From Natrinema versiforme (GTDB lineage: Archaea > Halobacteriota > Halobacteria > Halobacteriales > Natrialbaceae), in assembly GCF_005576615.1 (NCBI RefSeq), contig NZ_CP040330.1, forward strand, positions 1,612,001-1,676,000: a stretch of DNA of 64,000 nt. Reading direction: 5' to 3'. Positions 43,220-52,600 of the stretch are shown here, piece by piece. The notes under the pieces are model-generated. The model was not told where the DNA came from. It saw only the letters and a list, made by a program, of their open reading frames with translations, and ran no database searches. Positions within the stretch are counted from its first letter, which is position 1; each line of letters opens with the position of its first letter. A program made the translations under genes and the position numbers.

Positions 43220-43930
43220 ATGAGCGGACGCGGACCGAAACGGGAACTCGCGGAGAAGATCGCCGGGGAGATCACGCTGAGCGACGACCCCGGTGCCACC
43301 CTGCGGAAGTGGCGCACCGACTTCGACGTCTCACAGACCGATCTCGCGGCCGAACTCGACGTCTCGTCGTCGGTGATTTCGGACTACGAGAGCGGCCGCC
43401 GGGAGAGTCCGGGGATCGGCGTCGTCGGCCGACTCGTCGAGGGGCTGCTCTCGATCGACGAGCGCCGCGGCGGCGAGCGCATCCGGCAGTACGGCCGCGT
43501 CCTCTCGGCGGGCTTCGACAGCGACGTCGTCTACGACCTGCGGGAGTACGCCACCTCGCTGCCCCTCGAGCGACTGCACGACGACCTCGAGGCGACCGAA
43601 GTGGCCGCGGGCGGCACCCAACAGGTCAGCGGCCACACGGTCATCGACAGCATCGAGGCGATCACGCGCCTCTCGACGGAGGAGTTCTTCCGACTCTACG
43701 GCCAGAGCACGAACCGCGTGCTCGTGTTCACCAACGTCACCCGCGGCGAGGGCGTCGGCATCGCGCTCCGAATGGTCAACCCGACGCCGAACGCCGTGAT
43801 CCTCCACGGCCTCGAGGAGGAGAACCTCTGGGATCACGCGGGGGAACTCGCACGCATCGACGGCTACTCGCTCGCGGTCACGTCGGCACCGCTCGACGAC
43901 GTGCTCGAGCACCTCGTCACCCTCGAGTGA
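43220..43930 (+). CDS. XRE-type transcriptional regulator (COG1709-like)
   Basis: 236 residues. The helix-turn-helix is WRTDFDVSQTDLAAELDVSS with SVISDYESGRRESPGIG. The C-terminal part (LIEAITRLST-like, NRVLVFTNVTRGEGVGIALR and NPTPNAVILHGL) matches the archaeal COG1709 family, which has an XRE HTH joined to a ligand-like domain. Targets are unknown. Confidence 0.86.
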   Translation: MSGRGPKRELAEKIAGEITLSDDPGATLRKWRTDFDVSQTDLAAELDVSSSVISDYESGRRESPGIGVVGRLVEGLLSIDERRGGERIRQYGRVLSAGFDSDVVYDLREYATSLPLERLHDDLEATEVAAGGTQQVSGHTVIDSIEAITRLSTEEFFRLYGQSTNRVLVFTNVTRGEGVGIALRMVNPTPNAVILHGLEEENLWDHAGELARIDGYSLAVTSAPLDDVLEHLVTLE

Positions 43931-44341
43931 CATCCTCCTCGCCGTAAACGGCGGAATTCTCTCGCTGTTTAAAGATAGCGTTCCGCCAGAGCAGTGGGAG
44001 AACGGTACGCAACGCCGCGGGGCTCAGCACTATTGTACGATCGTTCGGTTCGTATTTCTCGTTTCGACCGAACGGATTTTCGATTCGGTATTGATGCGAA
44101 CGTATCTCACATCAATCGGGAATCCGTGGGGTTTATTTCGTTGTCGTTGCATTTCACTCGTAAGCGGGTATCCGGTTTCTGGATACCGTCTCACATCTCT
44201 CTGGCTTCAGGCCCCTCGAGCAGTGTATCATCCAGCGGACCGACGATCGCGCTCGAGCGAGAGACGAGATGCACTCCGGCGCTGGTCGCGTGATCCCTGA
44301 TCCGGGTGACTCGCGGCCTCACGACACCACACTCAGATCCA
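43931..44341. other. Intergenic region with a hairpin
   Basis: 411 bp between the COG1709-like regulator and the APC transporter. A perfect 7-bp inverted repeat, GGTATCC-GGTTTCT-GGATACC at 44167-44187, could be an operator or RNA hairpin. The surroundings (44030-44160) are more AT-rich than neighbouring genes. No protein-coding frame looks real. Confidence 0.5.
44167..44187. repeat. 7-bp inverted repeat (hairpin) upstream of APC-USP gene
   Basis: GGTATCC, 7-nt loop, GGATACC. It is 155 bp before the transporter start, too far to be a core promoter; it might be an operator or a stem-loop. Confidence 0.55.
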
Positions 44342-46549
44342 ATGACAAAAGACCTCGAACGAGACCTCGGACTGCCGTCGGTGATGGCGATTAGTATCGG
44401 TGCGATGATCGGGAGCGGGATCTTCATCCTGCCGGCGTTAGCGATCAAAATCGCCGGCCCGGGCGTCGTCGTCGCGTACCTGCTCGCGGGACTGCTCGTG
44501 GTTCCCGCCGCGTTGAGCAAGTCGGAAATGGCAACGGCGATGCCCGAGGCCGGCGGCACGTACATTTTCATCGAACGCGGAATGGGGCCGATACTGGGAA
44601 CGGTTGCGGGCGTCGGCACGTGGTTCTCGCTCGCGTTCAAGGGCGCGCTGGCGCTCGTCGGCGGCGTTCCCTATCTCGTGCTTCTCTTCGATCTCCCGGT
44701 CAAACCCGTCGCGCTCGTCCTCGCGACGGTTCTCATCGCGGTCAACGTCATCGGGGCCAAACAGACCGGCCAGTTGCAGGTCGCGATCGTCGTCGTCATG
44801 CTCGCCGCGCTGGCGTGGTTCGTCGGCGGCGGGGCGACGGGCATCGACCCCGGCCAGTTCGACGGCTCGTTCGACGACGGCGTCGGCGGCCTGCTCGCCG
44901 CCACCGGCCTCGTCTTCGTCTCCTATGCGGGCGTCACCAAGGTTGCGAGCGTCGCCGAGGAGATCGAAAACCCCGGCCGAAACATCCCGCTCGGCATCCT
45001 CGGCTCGCTGACGTTCACCACGATCCTGTACGTCCTCATCGTCGCGGTGATGGTCGGCATCTCGCCGCTCGAGTCCCTCGCGGATTCGGAGACGCCGATG
45101 GCGATCGCCGCCGAGGGGGCACTCGCCCGACCGGGCGTCATCGCCGTGGTGCTCGCGGCGATCCTCGCGCTCGTCAGCACCGCCAACGCCGGGATCCTCT
45201 CCTCGTCGCGGTACCCCTTCGCGATGAGCCGCGACAATCTCGCACCGCCCCGCTTTGCGACCGTCAGCGACCGATTCGGGACACCGACGACTGCCATCAC
45301 GCTCACCGGCGGCGTCATGCTCGTCCTGATCGCGTTCGTCCCCATCCTCGAGATCGCCAAGCTTGCGAGCGCGTTCCAGATCCTCGTGTTCATCCTGATC
45401 AACGTCGCCCTGATCGCGTTCCGCCACGCCGACGTCGAGGAGTACGAGCCGAGCTTCGAGTCGCCGCTGTACCCGGCGATGCAGCTCTTCGGGATCGCGA
45501 GCGGCTTCGTCTTGCTGACCCAGATGGGGACCGTCGCCCTCGCGGGCGCGGCCGTCATCACCGCGGGCAGCATCGGCTGGTACTGGGTCTACGCGCGCCC
45601 GCGGATTGACCGCGCCGGGATCGCCGTCGACACGGTCCGCCGAACGACCGGCCGCTCGGCCGTCGACCGAACCGAGGACGCCCTGGAGTCGACGACCTCG
45701 AACGTCCTCGTCGCGCTGACCGAGGGGACCGCCGAAGCCCGCGAGCGGCAACTCATCCGCATCGCCGCGGACGTGGCGCGCGAACGCGGCGGCGGGGTCA
45801 CGGTCATCCAGTTCGACGAGGTGCCGGATCAGGTGTCGCTGGGCTACGCCTCTGAGACGCAGTCGCCGGCGGACCTCGAGTTCGAGGAACAGACCGGAGA
45901 GCTGTGTGCGGAGTTCGATGTCCCGATCACCTACGGAGAAATCGTGAGCCACGACACGAAACACGCGATCGTCAACTTCGCGGCCCACGAGGGGGTCGAC
46001 GCGCTGTTGATGGAGCGCCAGCCCGGCGGGCTCCGCCACCAGTTCATCGGGAGTCCGATCGAGTGGATCCTCCACCGCGCCCCCTGTGACGTCGTCCTCG
46101 TCGAGGACCGCGACTTCGACGCCGTCGGGGAGGTCACGGTGCTTACCGATCGGAATCCGTTCGATCCGTCGAAGGTCAGGATCGCCGACGCGCTGGCCAC
46201 CGAGCTAGACGCGACGGTCCGGCTCGTGTACGCGATCGAGTCGTCGGCGTCGGCCGATCTCAGGCGGACGATCGAGGACTATCAGGACGAACTCGTCGAC
46301 CTCTGTTCCGCGCCGGTCACGACCGAAATCGTCGAAACGGACGGCTCGGTCGAGGAACTGATCGGGGTCGCACAGACTGCCGAGTTCCTCGTCATCGGTC
46401 GCGACGGCGGACGGCTGCAAACCGTCCTCGGGAACGACCTCGCGGACCGGCTCATCGACGCGACCGAGTCACCCGCGCTCGGCGTTCACGCACACGGCAC
46501 TCACCGCCCGGGACTGCTCGGCCGGATCGTCGAACGGTTCGTCTTCTGA
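44342..46549 (+). CDS. APC-family amino acid transporter fused to two UspA domains
   Basis: 735 residues from ATG 44342. The first ~420 residues form a 12-segment APC permease (SIGAMIGSGIFILPALAIKI, YAGVTKVASVAEEIENPGRN). The remaining ~300 residues form two universal-stress-protein-like domains in the cytoplasm (first RQLIRIAADVARERGGGVTV; second VLTDRNPFDPSKVRIADALA). USP domains bind ATP or AMP in many cases, so the fusion could link transport to energy state. The substrate is probably an amino acid or amine; it cannot be fixed by eye. Confidence 0.92.
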   Translation: MTKDLERDLGLPSVMAISIGAMIGSGIFILPALAIKIAGPGVVVAYLLAGLLVVPAALSKSEMATAMPEAGGTYIFIERGMGPILGTVAGVGTWFSLAFKGALALVGGVPYLVLLFDLPVKPVALVLATVLIAVNVIGAKQTGQLQVAIVVVMLAALAWFVGGGATGIDPGQFDGSFDDGVGGLLAATGLVFVSYAGVTKVASVAEEIENPGRNIPLGILGSLTFTTILYVLIVAVMVGISPLESLADSETPMAIAAEGALARPGVIAVVLAAILALVSTANAGILSSSRYPFAMSRDNLAPPRFATVSDRFGTPTTAITLTGGVMLVLIAFVPILEIAKLASAFQILVFILINVALIAFRHADVEEYEPSFESPLYPAMQLFGIASGFVLLTQMGTVALAGAAVITAGSIGWYWVYARPRIDRAGIAVDTVRRTTGRSAVDRTEDALESTTSNVLVALTEGTAEARERQLIRIAADVARERGGGVTVIQFDEVPDQVSLGYASETQSPADLEFEEQTGELCAEFDVPITYGEIVSHDTKHAIVNFAAHEGVDALLMERQPGGLRHQFIGSPIEWILHRAPCDVVLVEDRDFDAVGEVTVLTDRNPFDPSKVRIADALATELDATVRLVYAIESSASADLRRTIEDYQDELVDLCSAPVTTEIVETDGSVEELIGVAQTAEFLVIGRDGGRLQTVLGNDLADRLIDATESPALGVHAHGTHRPGLLGRIVERFVF

Positions 46550-46705
46550 CCGCAGTCGTTCGCTTCGAGTCGCGCCGGTTTCCTTCGTTTCTGACGACTT
46601 GAGCGCCTCGAACTGTCCTCGAGCGCAACGAGGCCCAGAATAAGAGAGTGAGAGAACGGGCGCTGCCGAAGAGCGATGGCTGACTCGCGCCGAAAACGGA
46701 CCGAT

Positions 46706-47089
46706 TCAGGCGATCTGCTCCTCGTACTCGTCGGCCGAGAGGAGCGCCTCGAGGTCGTCGGGGTCGTCCGGGTCGATCTCGAGCATCCAGCCCTCGCCGA
46801 AAGGGTCCTCGTTGACGAGTTCGGGGGCGTCGAAGAGCTCGTCGTTGATCGCGACGACTTCGCCGCCGACGGGCGCGTAGAGATCGGAGACGGCCTTGAT
46901 CGATTCGACGACGCCGAACTCCGCCTCTTGGGCGAGTTCGTCGCCCTCGTCGGGGAGTTCGACGAAGACCACGTCGCCGAGTTCGTCCTGTGCGAAGTCG
47001 GAGATGCCCACGCGGACGACGCCGTCGGTCTCGAGGGCCCACTCGTGCGATTCCAGATACCGTCTATCGTCGGGAATGTCGAAGCTCAT
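46706..47089 (-). CDS. gcvH: Glycine cleavage system H protein
   Basis: 127 residues. Lipoyl carrier protein with Lys65 in [13 protein letters not shown] and the typical N-terminal [20 protein letters not shown]. It shuttles the aminomethyl group between GcvP, GcvT and the lipoamide dehydrogenase. The start overlaps the gcvT stop by 4 bp (ATGA), so the two are co-translated. GcvP subunits lie 12 kb away at 60655-63503. Confidence 0.97.
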   Translation of the reverse strand: MSFDIPDDRRYLESHEWALETDGVVRVGISDFAQDELGDVVFVELPDEGDELAQEAEFGVVESIKAVSDLYAPVGGEVVAINDELFDAPELVNEDPFGEGWMLEIDPDDPDDLEALLSADEYEEQIA

Positions 47090-48183
47090 TGTACTGTATC
47101 GATGAAAGGTGTGGTTTCGACTCGTGCTTTTTTCGACTGGCCGCGGACGACCACCTGCAGGGTGGTCCCCGGCTCGGCGTACTCGACCGGGACGTAGCCG
47201 AGGCCGATCGGTTTCTCGAGGGTCGGGCTCATCGTCCCGCTGGTGACGGTGCCGATCACCCGGCTCTCGGTGGTCGTGATGTCGTAGCCGTGGCGCGGAA
47301 CCCCGCGGTCGATCAACTGGAAGCCGACGAGTCGCTCCTCGACGCCGCTCTCCTCGATCGCAGCCAGCGCGTCCCGGCCCACGAACTCGGTGTCGAGGGC
47401 CACGGTGAAACCGATGCCGGCCTCGTAGGGCGTCCGCGGGTTCGAGTCGAGATCGAAGTCCTGCCCGGCGAGCAGCAATCCGGCTTCGATGCGGAGCGTG
47501 TCGCGGGCTCCGAGCCCGCAGGGCTGGCAGTCGATGGCCGTCCAGATCTCCGCGGCGGCCGCCCACGGGACGATCAGTTCGAAGCCGTCCTCGCCGGTGT
47601 AGCCCGTCCGGGCCGTCCAGCAGTCGACGCCCTCGATCGTCGCGTATTGGGCCTCGAACCGGTCGAGGTCGGTGACCGGTCCCTCGGCGATGCCCTCGAG
47701 CAGATCGGCCGCGTTCGGCCCCTGCACGGCGAACATCGCGTACTCGTCGGTCCGGTTGTCGACGGTCGCCTCGAGGTCCCACTCGTTGCGGTAGCTGAGC
47801 CACCGTTCGTGGGTCGCCTCGTCGGTGCCGGCGTTCGGGACGAAGAGGTAGGTCGGATGGGACTCGTCGGGTAGTCGGTAGACGACGGTGTCGTCGATGA
47901 TGATCCCGTCCTCGTCGGTGATGGCGGCGTACTGGGAGTCGCCGACCGCCAGCCGGCTGATGTCGTTCGACGTCAGCCGCTGCATCAACGCCGTCGCGTC
48001 CGGGCCGGTGACGTGAATCTGACCCATGTGCGAGACGTCGAAGACCCCGACGTCCTCCCGGACGGCCGCGTGCTCGGTCCGGATCGAATCGAACTCGACC
48101 GGCATGTCCCAGCCGCCAAACTCCGTAAACTTCGCCCCGCGATCATCGTGTATCCCACGTAACGGCGGCGTCTGAAGCGGCAT
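47086..48183 (-). CDS. gcvT: Aminomethyltransferase (glycine cleavage T protein)
   Basis: 365 residues from ATG 48183 ([18 protein letters not shown]). Motifs are [41 protein letters not shown] and [13 protein letters not shown], typical of GcvT. It moves the methylene group to tetrahydrofolate and releases ammonia. It is divergent from the aldehyde dehydrogenase with a 217-bp gap, and gcvH follows with a 4-bp overlap. Confidence 0.97.
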   Translation of the reverse strand: MPLQTPPLRGIHDDRGAKFTEFGGWDMPVEFDSIRTEHAAVREDVGVFDVSHMGQIHVTGPDATALMQRLTSNDISRLAVGDSQYAAITDEDGIIIDDTVVYRLPDESHPTYLFVPNAGTDEATHERWLSYRNEWDLEATVDNRTDEYAMFAVQGPNAADLLEGIAEGPVTDLDRFEAQYATIEGVDCWTARTGYTGEDGFELIVPWAAAAEIWTAIDCQPCGLGARDTLRIEAGLLLAGQDFDLDSNPRTPYEAGIGFTVALDTEFVGRDALAAIEESGVEERLVGFQLIDRGVPRHGYDITTTESRVIGTVTSGTMSPTLEKPIGLGYVPVEYAEPGTTLQVVVRGQSKKARVETTPFIDTVQ

Positions 48184-48400
48184 ACCCGGAACGTCATTCG
48201 CGGAGTAGTAATGTCTTTTCGTCGCTCGAGCGCGAGACGGCCGCTCGAGGTGCCTGTGGGATCGACGACCGGAGTCGAAGCCGATCGCGTGCGAACCGAT
48301 TACGCACAGGGTTCGTAACCGGTTCCGATTACAACGCGAGGAGCTACCGTCTCCGGTTGCGGAAAACGTATGCCCGAAAATAACGTAGTCGGGAGACAGT

Positions 48401-49882
48401 ATGAGCACCCCAACGCTCGAGCCACAGGCTGATTGGGATCAGTTGTATATCGACGGCGAGTGGCGCGACGCCACTGGCGGCGAGACGATCCCGGTCGAGA
48501 ACCCGGCGAAACAGGACGTGTTTACGAACGTCCCCGCCGGCACCGAGGCGGACGTCGACGCCGCCTACGAGGCGGCCGAGGCCGCACAATCGGACTGGGC
48601 GACGACGCCTCGAGAAGAGCGCAACGAGATCGTCCAGAACCTGCTCGAGGAACTCAACGCACGCTTCGAGGAGATCGCCGGCCTGCTCGCGACGGAGGCC
48701 GGCACCCCCGGCTACCGCGCGATGGGCGAGTTCGCCACCGCGACCGGCGACGTGGAGATGGCCTTGGAGTTGGAACCGCCGGAAGAAGAGGTCCGGCCGT
48801 CCTCGTCGATCGACGACAAGGACAACCACATCGTCCACGAGCCGGTCGGCGTCGTCGGGATCATCTCGCCGTGGAACTTCCCGCTGCACCTCTCCCTGCG
48901 AGCGCTCGCACCCGCCATCGCGTTGGGCAACACCGTCGTCCTGAAGCCGGCGACGGACACGCCGATCACCGGCGGACTGCTCATCGCGAAGCTCTGTGAA
49001 GCCGCGGGCGTTCCCGACGGCGTCGTCAACGTCGTCACCGGTCGCGGCTCGGACATCGGCGATCGGATCGCCGGCCACCCGATCCCGCGGGTCGTCTCCT
49101 TTACCGGTTCGACGCCCGTCGGCAAGGGCGTCGCCGAGACGGCCGGCAAGAACCTCGCGCTGCCCGCCCTCGAGCTCGGAGGCAACGCGCCTTTCATCGT
49201 CACCGACGAGGCCGACCTCGAGCGGGCCGCCCGTGCCGGTGCCTTCGGCTCGTTCTTCCATCAGGGACAGGTCTGTATCTCGATCAACCGCCATCTGGTC
49301 CACGAGGATCTCTACGACGAGTACGTCGACCTGCTCGTCGACCACGCCGAGTCGCTCGTGATCGGCGACCCCTCCGAGAACGACGATGTCACGTTCGGAC
49401 CGGTCCAGAACGAAACCCAGCGCGACGATTTAGTCGAATTTATCGAGGGCTCGCTCGAGGCGGGCGCGACCCTCGAGACCGGCGGCGAGGCCGACGGCCT
49501 GTTCGTCGAGCCGACGGTTCTCTCGGACGTGACCAACGACATGCCGACGGCCTGTAACGAGCACTTCGGGCCGGTCGCGCCCGTGATCCCGTTCGCGGAC
49601 GACGAGGAGGCGATCGAACTGGCAAACGACACCGAGTACGGCCTCTCGGCGGCGGTCTTCTGCGAGGACGAAGAGCGCGCTCGAGCCCTCGCCGATCGCG
49701 TCGAGGCGGGCATGGTCCACATCAACGATCAGCCGATCAACGAGGACCACAACGCGCCCTTCGGCGGGGTCAAGCAGTCCGGCCTCGGCCGGTATCACGG
49801 CGAGTGGATTACCCGGGAACTCACCGAGCCAAAATGGATCTCTGTGCAGGGAGAAGAGCGCGATTACTTCATTTTCGAGTGA
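48401..49882 (+). CDS. NAD(P)-dependent aldehyde dehydrogenase
   Basis: 493 residues. The ALDH signatures are IISPWNFPLHLSLRALAPAI (NAD+ site), the general base Glu in LELGGNAPFIV and the nucleophile Cys in HQGQVCISINRHLVHEDL. The C-terminal NAPFGGVKQSGLGRYHG is also standard. The closest sub-type by eye is the vanillin/benzaldehyde or salicylaldehyde branch, but the aldehyde cannot be read from motifs. It is divergent from gcvT. Confidence 0.93.
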   Translation: MSTPTLEPQADWDQLYIDGEWRDATGGETIPVENPAKQDVFTNVPAGTEADVDAAYEAAEAAQSDWATTPREERNEIVQNLLEELNARFEEIAGLLATEAGTPGYRAMGEFATATGDVEMALELEPPEEEVRPSSSIDDKDNHIVHEPVGVVGIISPWNFPLHLSLRALAPAIALGNTVVLKPATDTPITGGLLIAKLCEAAGVPDGVVNVVTGRGSDIGDRIAGHPIPRVVSFTGSTPVGKGVAETAGKNLALPALELGGNAPFIVTDEADLERAARAGAFGSFFHQGQVCISINRHLVHEDLYDEYVDLLVDHAESLVIGDPSENDDVTFGPVQNETQRDDLVEFIEGSLEAGATLETGGEADGLFVEPTVLSDVTNDMPTACNEHFGPVAPVIPFADDEEAIELANDTEYGLSAAVFCEDEERARALADRVEAGMVHINDQPINEDHNAPFGGVKQSGLGRYHGEWITRELTEPKWISVQGEERDYFIFE

Positions 49883-49915
49883 TGCGGTGAGCGGCCGGCG
49901 GCGCCTCCGTCGGCG

Positions 49916-51532
49916 CTACCGTCCCCGCTCTTCGAGTCGCAACGTGTACTCGCCACTGCCGCTGGTCGCGTAGACGTAGAATCGGAACGCCTCGTCGCCC
50001 TCGAGCGAGAGCGTCATCGATTCGACCGCTCCCGTCCCCGTCAACGACTCGTCGTAGGTCCACCGGTCCGGTTTACTGCCGTCGGCGGTCACGTAGAGGT
50101 CGACGTCGCCGTCGGCGGGCCCGTCGACCGAAATCGTGATGGAGCAGGGATCGGCGGTGTTCAGCGCGTAGCTGTACCGATCGCTCTCGCCCCACCAGCC
50201 GCTGCCGTCGAGCGAGCCGCTCGCGCTCGCGGTGACGGTCTCGTCGCCGCACTCGCCGCCGGACTCGTCCCCGCTTGCGCCGTCGTCCGAAAACGGGTCG
50301 ATTTCGACCGCTGCGGCCGCGTCGACGCGCCCGTGGCCCTGTTCGTCTCCGTCGAGGCCGATGTCGACCGCGGTCGCCCGCAGGTGTTCGCGGAGTTCCG
50401 TCCGCGAGAGGTCGGGATGGGCCGAGAGCGCGAGCCCCGCCACGCCCGAGACCACCGGCGCTGCCATCGACGTTCCCGACATCCGTGCGTAGTCGTCCCC
50501 GGTCACGCTCGAGACGATCCGGCTGCCGGGCGCGGCGAGTTCGATCGCCGGTCCGGTGTTCGAAAAGGAGGCGATCGAATCGCCGTCCTCGAGCGCGGAG
50601 ACGGCGACGACGGTGTCCTCCGCGGCGGGTGAGAAGACCCGATCGCTGCCGTCGTTGCCGGCCGCGCCGACGAGGAAGACGCCGCGGTCGGCCGCGTACT
50701 CGCAGGCCGCGGTCAGCGTGTCGTAGGAGCCGTCGACGCCCAGCGAGAGGTTGACGATGTCGGCTCCGGCGTCGGCGGACCACTGGATCGCGTCGGCGAT
50801 GTCCGCGAGCGATCCCACGCCGTTCTCGTTGAGCGCGCGGACCGAGAGCAGCGAGCAGTCGCTGATGCCCGCGTGGCCGGTGCCGTCGTCGGTCCCGCCC
50901 GCGGCGATGCCGCCGACGTGGGTGCCGTGATCCGCTCCCCGCGACGGGTACGGATCGCCGTCACCGTCGACGAAATCCTCGCCGATCCGATCGTCGACGG
51001 ACGCCTCGAGCGCGGGGTGGTCGTACTGGATCCCTTGGTCGACGACGGAGATGACCACGTCGTCGCTGCCGCGGGTGGTCTCCCAGGCGGTCTCGCAGTT
51101 GATCTGCTGGGGTGCGTGCTGGTAGTCGTAATAGGGATCGTTCGGCTCGAGGAGCGACTGGACGGTCACGTTCGGTTCCGCGTACTCGATGGCCGGTGAG
51201 CTGGTGATCGCATCGATGAAGTCTTCGCGAGCGTGATCGGGCGCTTCCGACGGGAACTCGACGACGGCGTAGTGGATCGACTCGTTCGCGTGTACGATGT
51301 CGGCGTTCCCGGGAACGGCGGCGCGGGCCTCGCTGGCCACGTCCGTCGCCGACGGGGAGACGCCGACGAGGATTTCGTCTTTCTTCGGGCCCGGATCGCG
51401 GCCGGGCGTCGCGCTTGCCACGCCGCTCGAGCCGATCAGGCCGCCGACGGCGATCGAGCCGGCACCGGTCAGAATCGTTCGTCGGTCGTAGGTTCGGTCG
51501 GGGGTGTCGTCGGGGGGACCGTTCTGTGTCAT
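49916..51532 (-). CDS. Halolysin-like subtilisin serine protease (Tat-exported)
   Basis: 538 residues from ATG 51532 (MTQNGPPDD...). The signal is DRRTILTGAGSIAVGG (twin Arg). An N-terminal inhibitor-like propeptide (about 50-150) precedes the S8 domain, with Asp in ISVVDQGIQYDHP, His in DHGTHVGGIAAGG and Ser in SGTSMAAPVVSG. The C-terminal extension (about 430-538) has a PPC-type beta-sandwich with two Cys (GECGDET; DPCSIT) as in halolysins. It is exported folded through Tat and works outside in high salt. Confidence 0.93.
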   Translation of the reverse strand: MTQNGPPDDTPDRTYDRRTILTGAGSIAVGGLIGSSGVASATPGRDPGPKKDEILVGVSPSATDVASEARAAVPGNADIVHANESIHYAVVEFPSEAPDHAREDFIDAITSSPAIEYAEPNVTVQSLLEPNDPYYDYQHAPQQINCETAWETTRGSDDVVISVVDQGIQYDHPALEASVDDRIGEDFVDGDGDPYPSRGADHGTHVGGIAAGGTDDGTGHAGISDCSLLSVRALNENGVGSLADIADAIQWSADAGADIVNLSLGVDGSYDTLTAACEYAADRGVFLVGAAGNDGSDRVFSPAAEDTVVAVSALEDGDSIASFSNTGPAIELAAPGSRIVSSVTGDDYARMSGTSMAAPVVSGVAGLALSAHPDLSRTELREHLRATAVDIGLDGDEQGHGRVDAAAAVEIDPFSDDGASGDESGGECGDETVTASASGSLDGSGWWGESDRYSYALNTADPCSITISVDGPADGDVDLYVTADGSKPDRWTYDESLTGTGAVESMTLSLEGDEAFRFYVYATSGSGEYTLRLEERGR

Positions 51533-51805
51533 GGGACGACAGTCATCAATACCTGAAATTAGTAAACTCTTATCGAACTCAGGATCGTTTATGCCGACAA
51601 ATATCGCACCCATCTGGTTAGAATCGAACAAAATGTACACTTATACCGAGAATATGTACAGGGCGGCGCTGAAGCAACGACGGTGACGGCGAGAAACCGT
51701 TCCGGCGTTTTTGCGGTCTGACCGGATGTATCGTCCGGATCGCCGCGGCTCACCGACCCACCGCGTTTCGTCACATCTATCTCGCGGCCGGGGGAACTCC
51801 GGGGT

Positions 51806-52276
51806 ATGTTCGACCGCGTTCGCGCCCGTCTCGCCCAGTCCGGCGATCCACAGCACAACGCCGAGCCGGCAGTGGGCCTGTTCGTCGACGGGCCGAACGT
51901 CTTCCGCGACGAGTTCGATGTCGACCTCGACGACCTCCGCGACGCGGCCCGCGAACTCGGGCGGGTCGGCGTCATCCGAATCTACCTCGACGAACACGCC
52001 ACGCCCGGCCTCATTCAGGCCGCCGAGGCCCGCGGCTTCGAAGTGATCGTCACCAGCGGCGACGTCGACGTGAAACTCGCCGTCGACGCGACCGCATTGA
52101 CCGGCGACGGCACCGTCGATCGGCTCGCGATCGCCTCGCGAGATACCGATTTCAAGCCCGTCCTCGAGTACGCGGGCACCGTCAGCGTGGAAACGATCGC
52201 GATCGCGCCGGGGTCACACGGCCGCTCGGACGCGCTACAGAACGCGGCCGACGATGCGATCACGCTCGATCAGTGA
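51806..52276 (+). CDS. NYN-domain (LabA-like) ribonuclease family protein
   Basis: 156 residues. PIN-like/NYN fold: the Asp-rich site is FVDGPNVFRDEFDVD, TSGDVDVKLAVDATAL, and ASRDTDFKPVLEYA, with the last giving the third and fourth acidic residues. Family members are thought to be metal-dependent RNases. Archaeal versions (TIGR00288-type) are conserved; the RNA target is unknown. There is no operon partner. Confidence 0.88.
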   Translation: MFDRVRARLAQSGDPQHNAEPAVGLFVDGPNVFRDEFDVDLDDLRDAARELGRVGVIRIYLDEHATPGLIQAAEARGFEVIVTSGDVDVKLAVDATALTGDGTVDRLAIASRDTDFKPVLEYAGTVSVETIAIAPGSHGRSDALQNAADDAITLDQ

Positions 52277-52327
52277 GACGCCTCTCGAGTCGCTGAAAAC
52301 GAAGTACCGCGCGGATGCCGCGGTGAG

Positions 52328-52600
52328 CTACGCGTCGTAGGAGCTTTCGCCGACGACCTCGACGAACTCGCCGCGACCGCTCGCGGCCGCCTCGTCGAAC
52401 TCCGTGATGCGGACCCGCACCTGCTTCTCGACGCAGTCCGGCCCGGCACCCTCGATGACCAGTTCGGTGTCGCCGATGTACGCGCGGCCCGACGTGCCGT
52501 TCGACTCCGCGATGAAGACGTCAACTTCGCTGCCTTGCTTGAAGGCGGGCCGCGACGTGCGGAACCGCCAGCCTTTGAAGTACTTTCCGAGGAGGCTCAT
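52328..52600 (-). CDS. Small TRAM-like domain protein
   Basis: 90 residues. After a basic N-terminus (LGKYFKGWRFRTSRPAFK) comes GSEVDVFIAESNGTSGRAYI, GDTELVIEGAG and VRVRITEFDEAAASGRGEFV, a TRAM-type five-strand barrel that binds RNA in relatives. Its ATG overlaps the NhaC stop by 4 bp, so its translation is linked to the antiporter. In archaea small TRAM proteins act as RNA chaperones in cold response. A link to ion stress is inference. Confidence 0.72.
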   Translation of the reverse strand: MSLLGKYFKGWRFRTSRPAFKQGSEVDVFIAESNGTSGRAYIGDTELVIEGAGPDCVEKQVRVRITEFDEAAASGRGEFVEVVGESSYDA

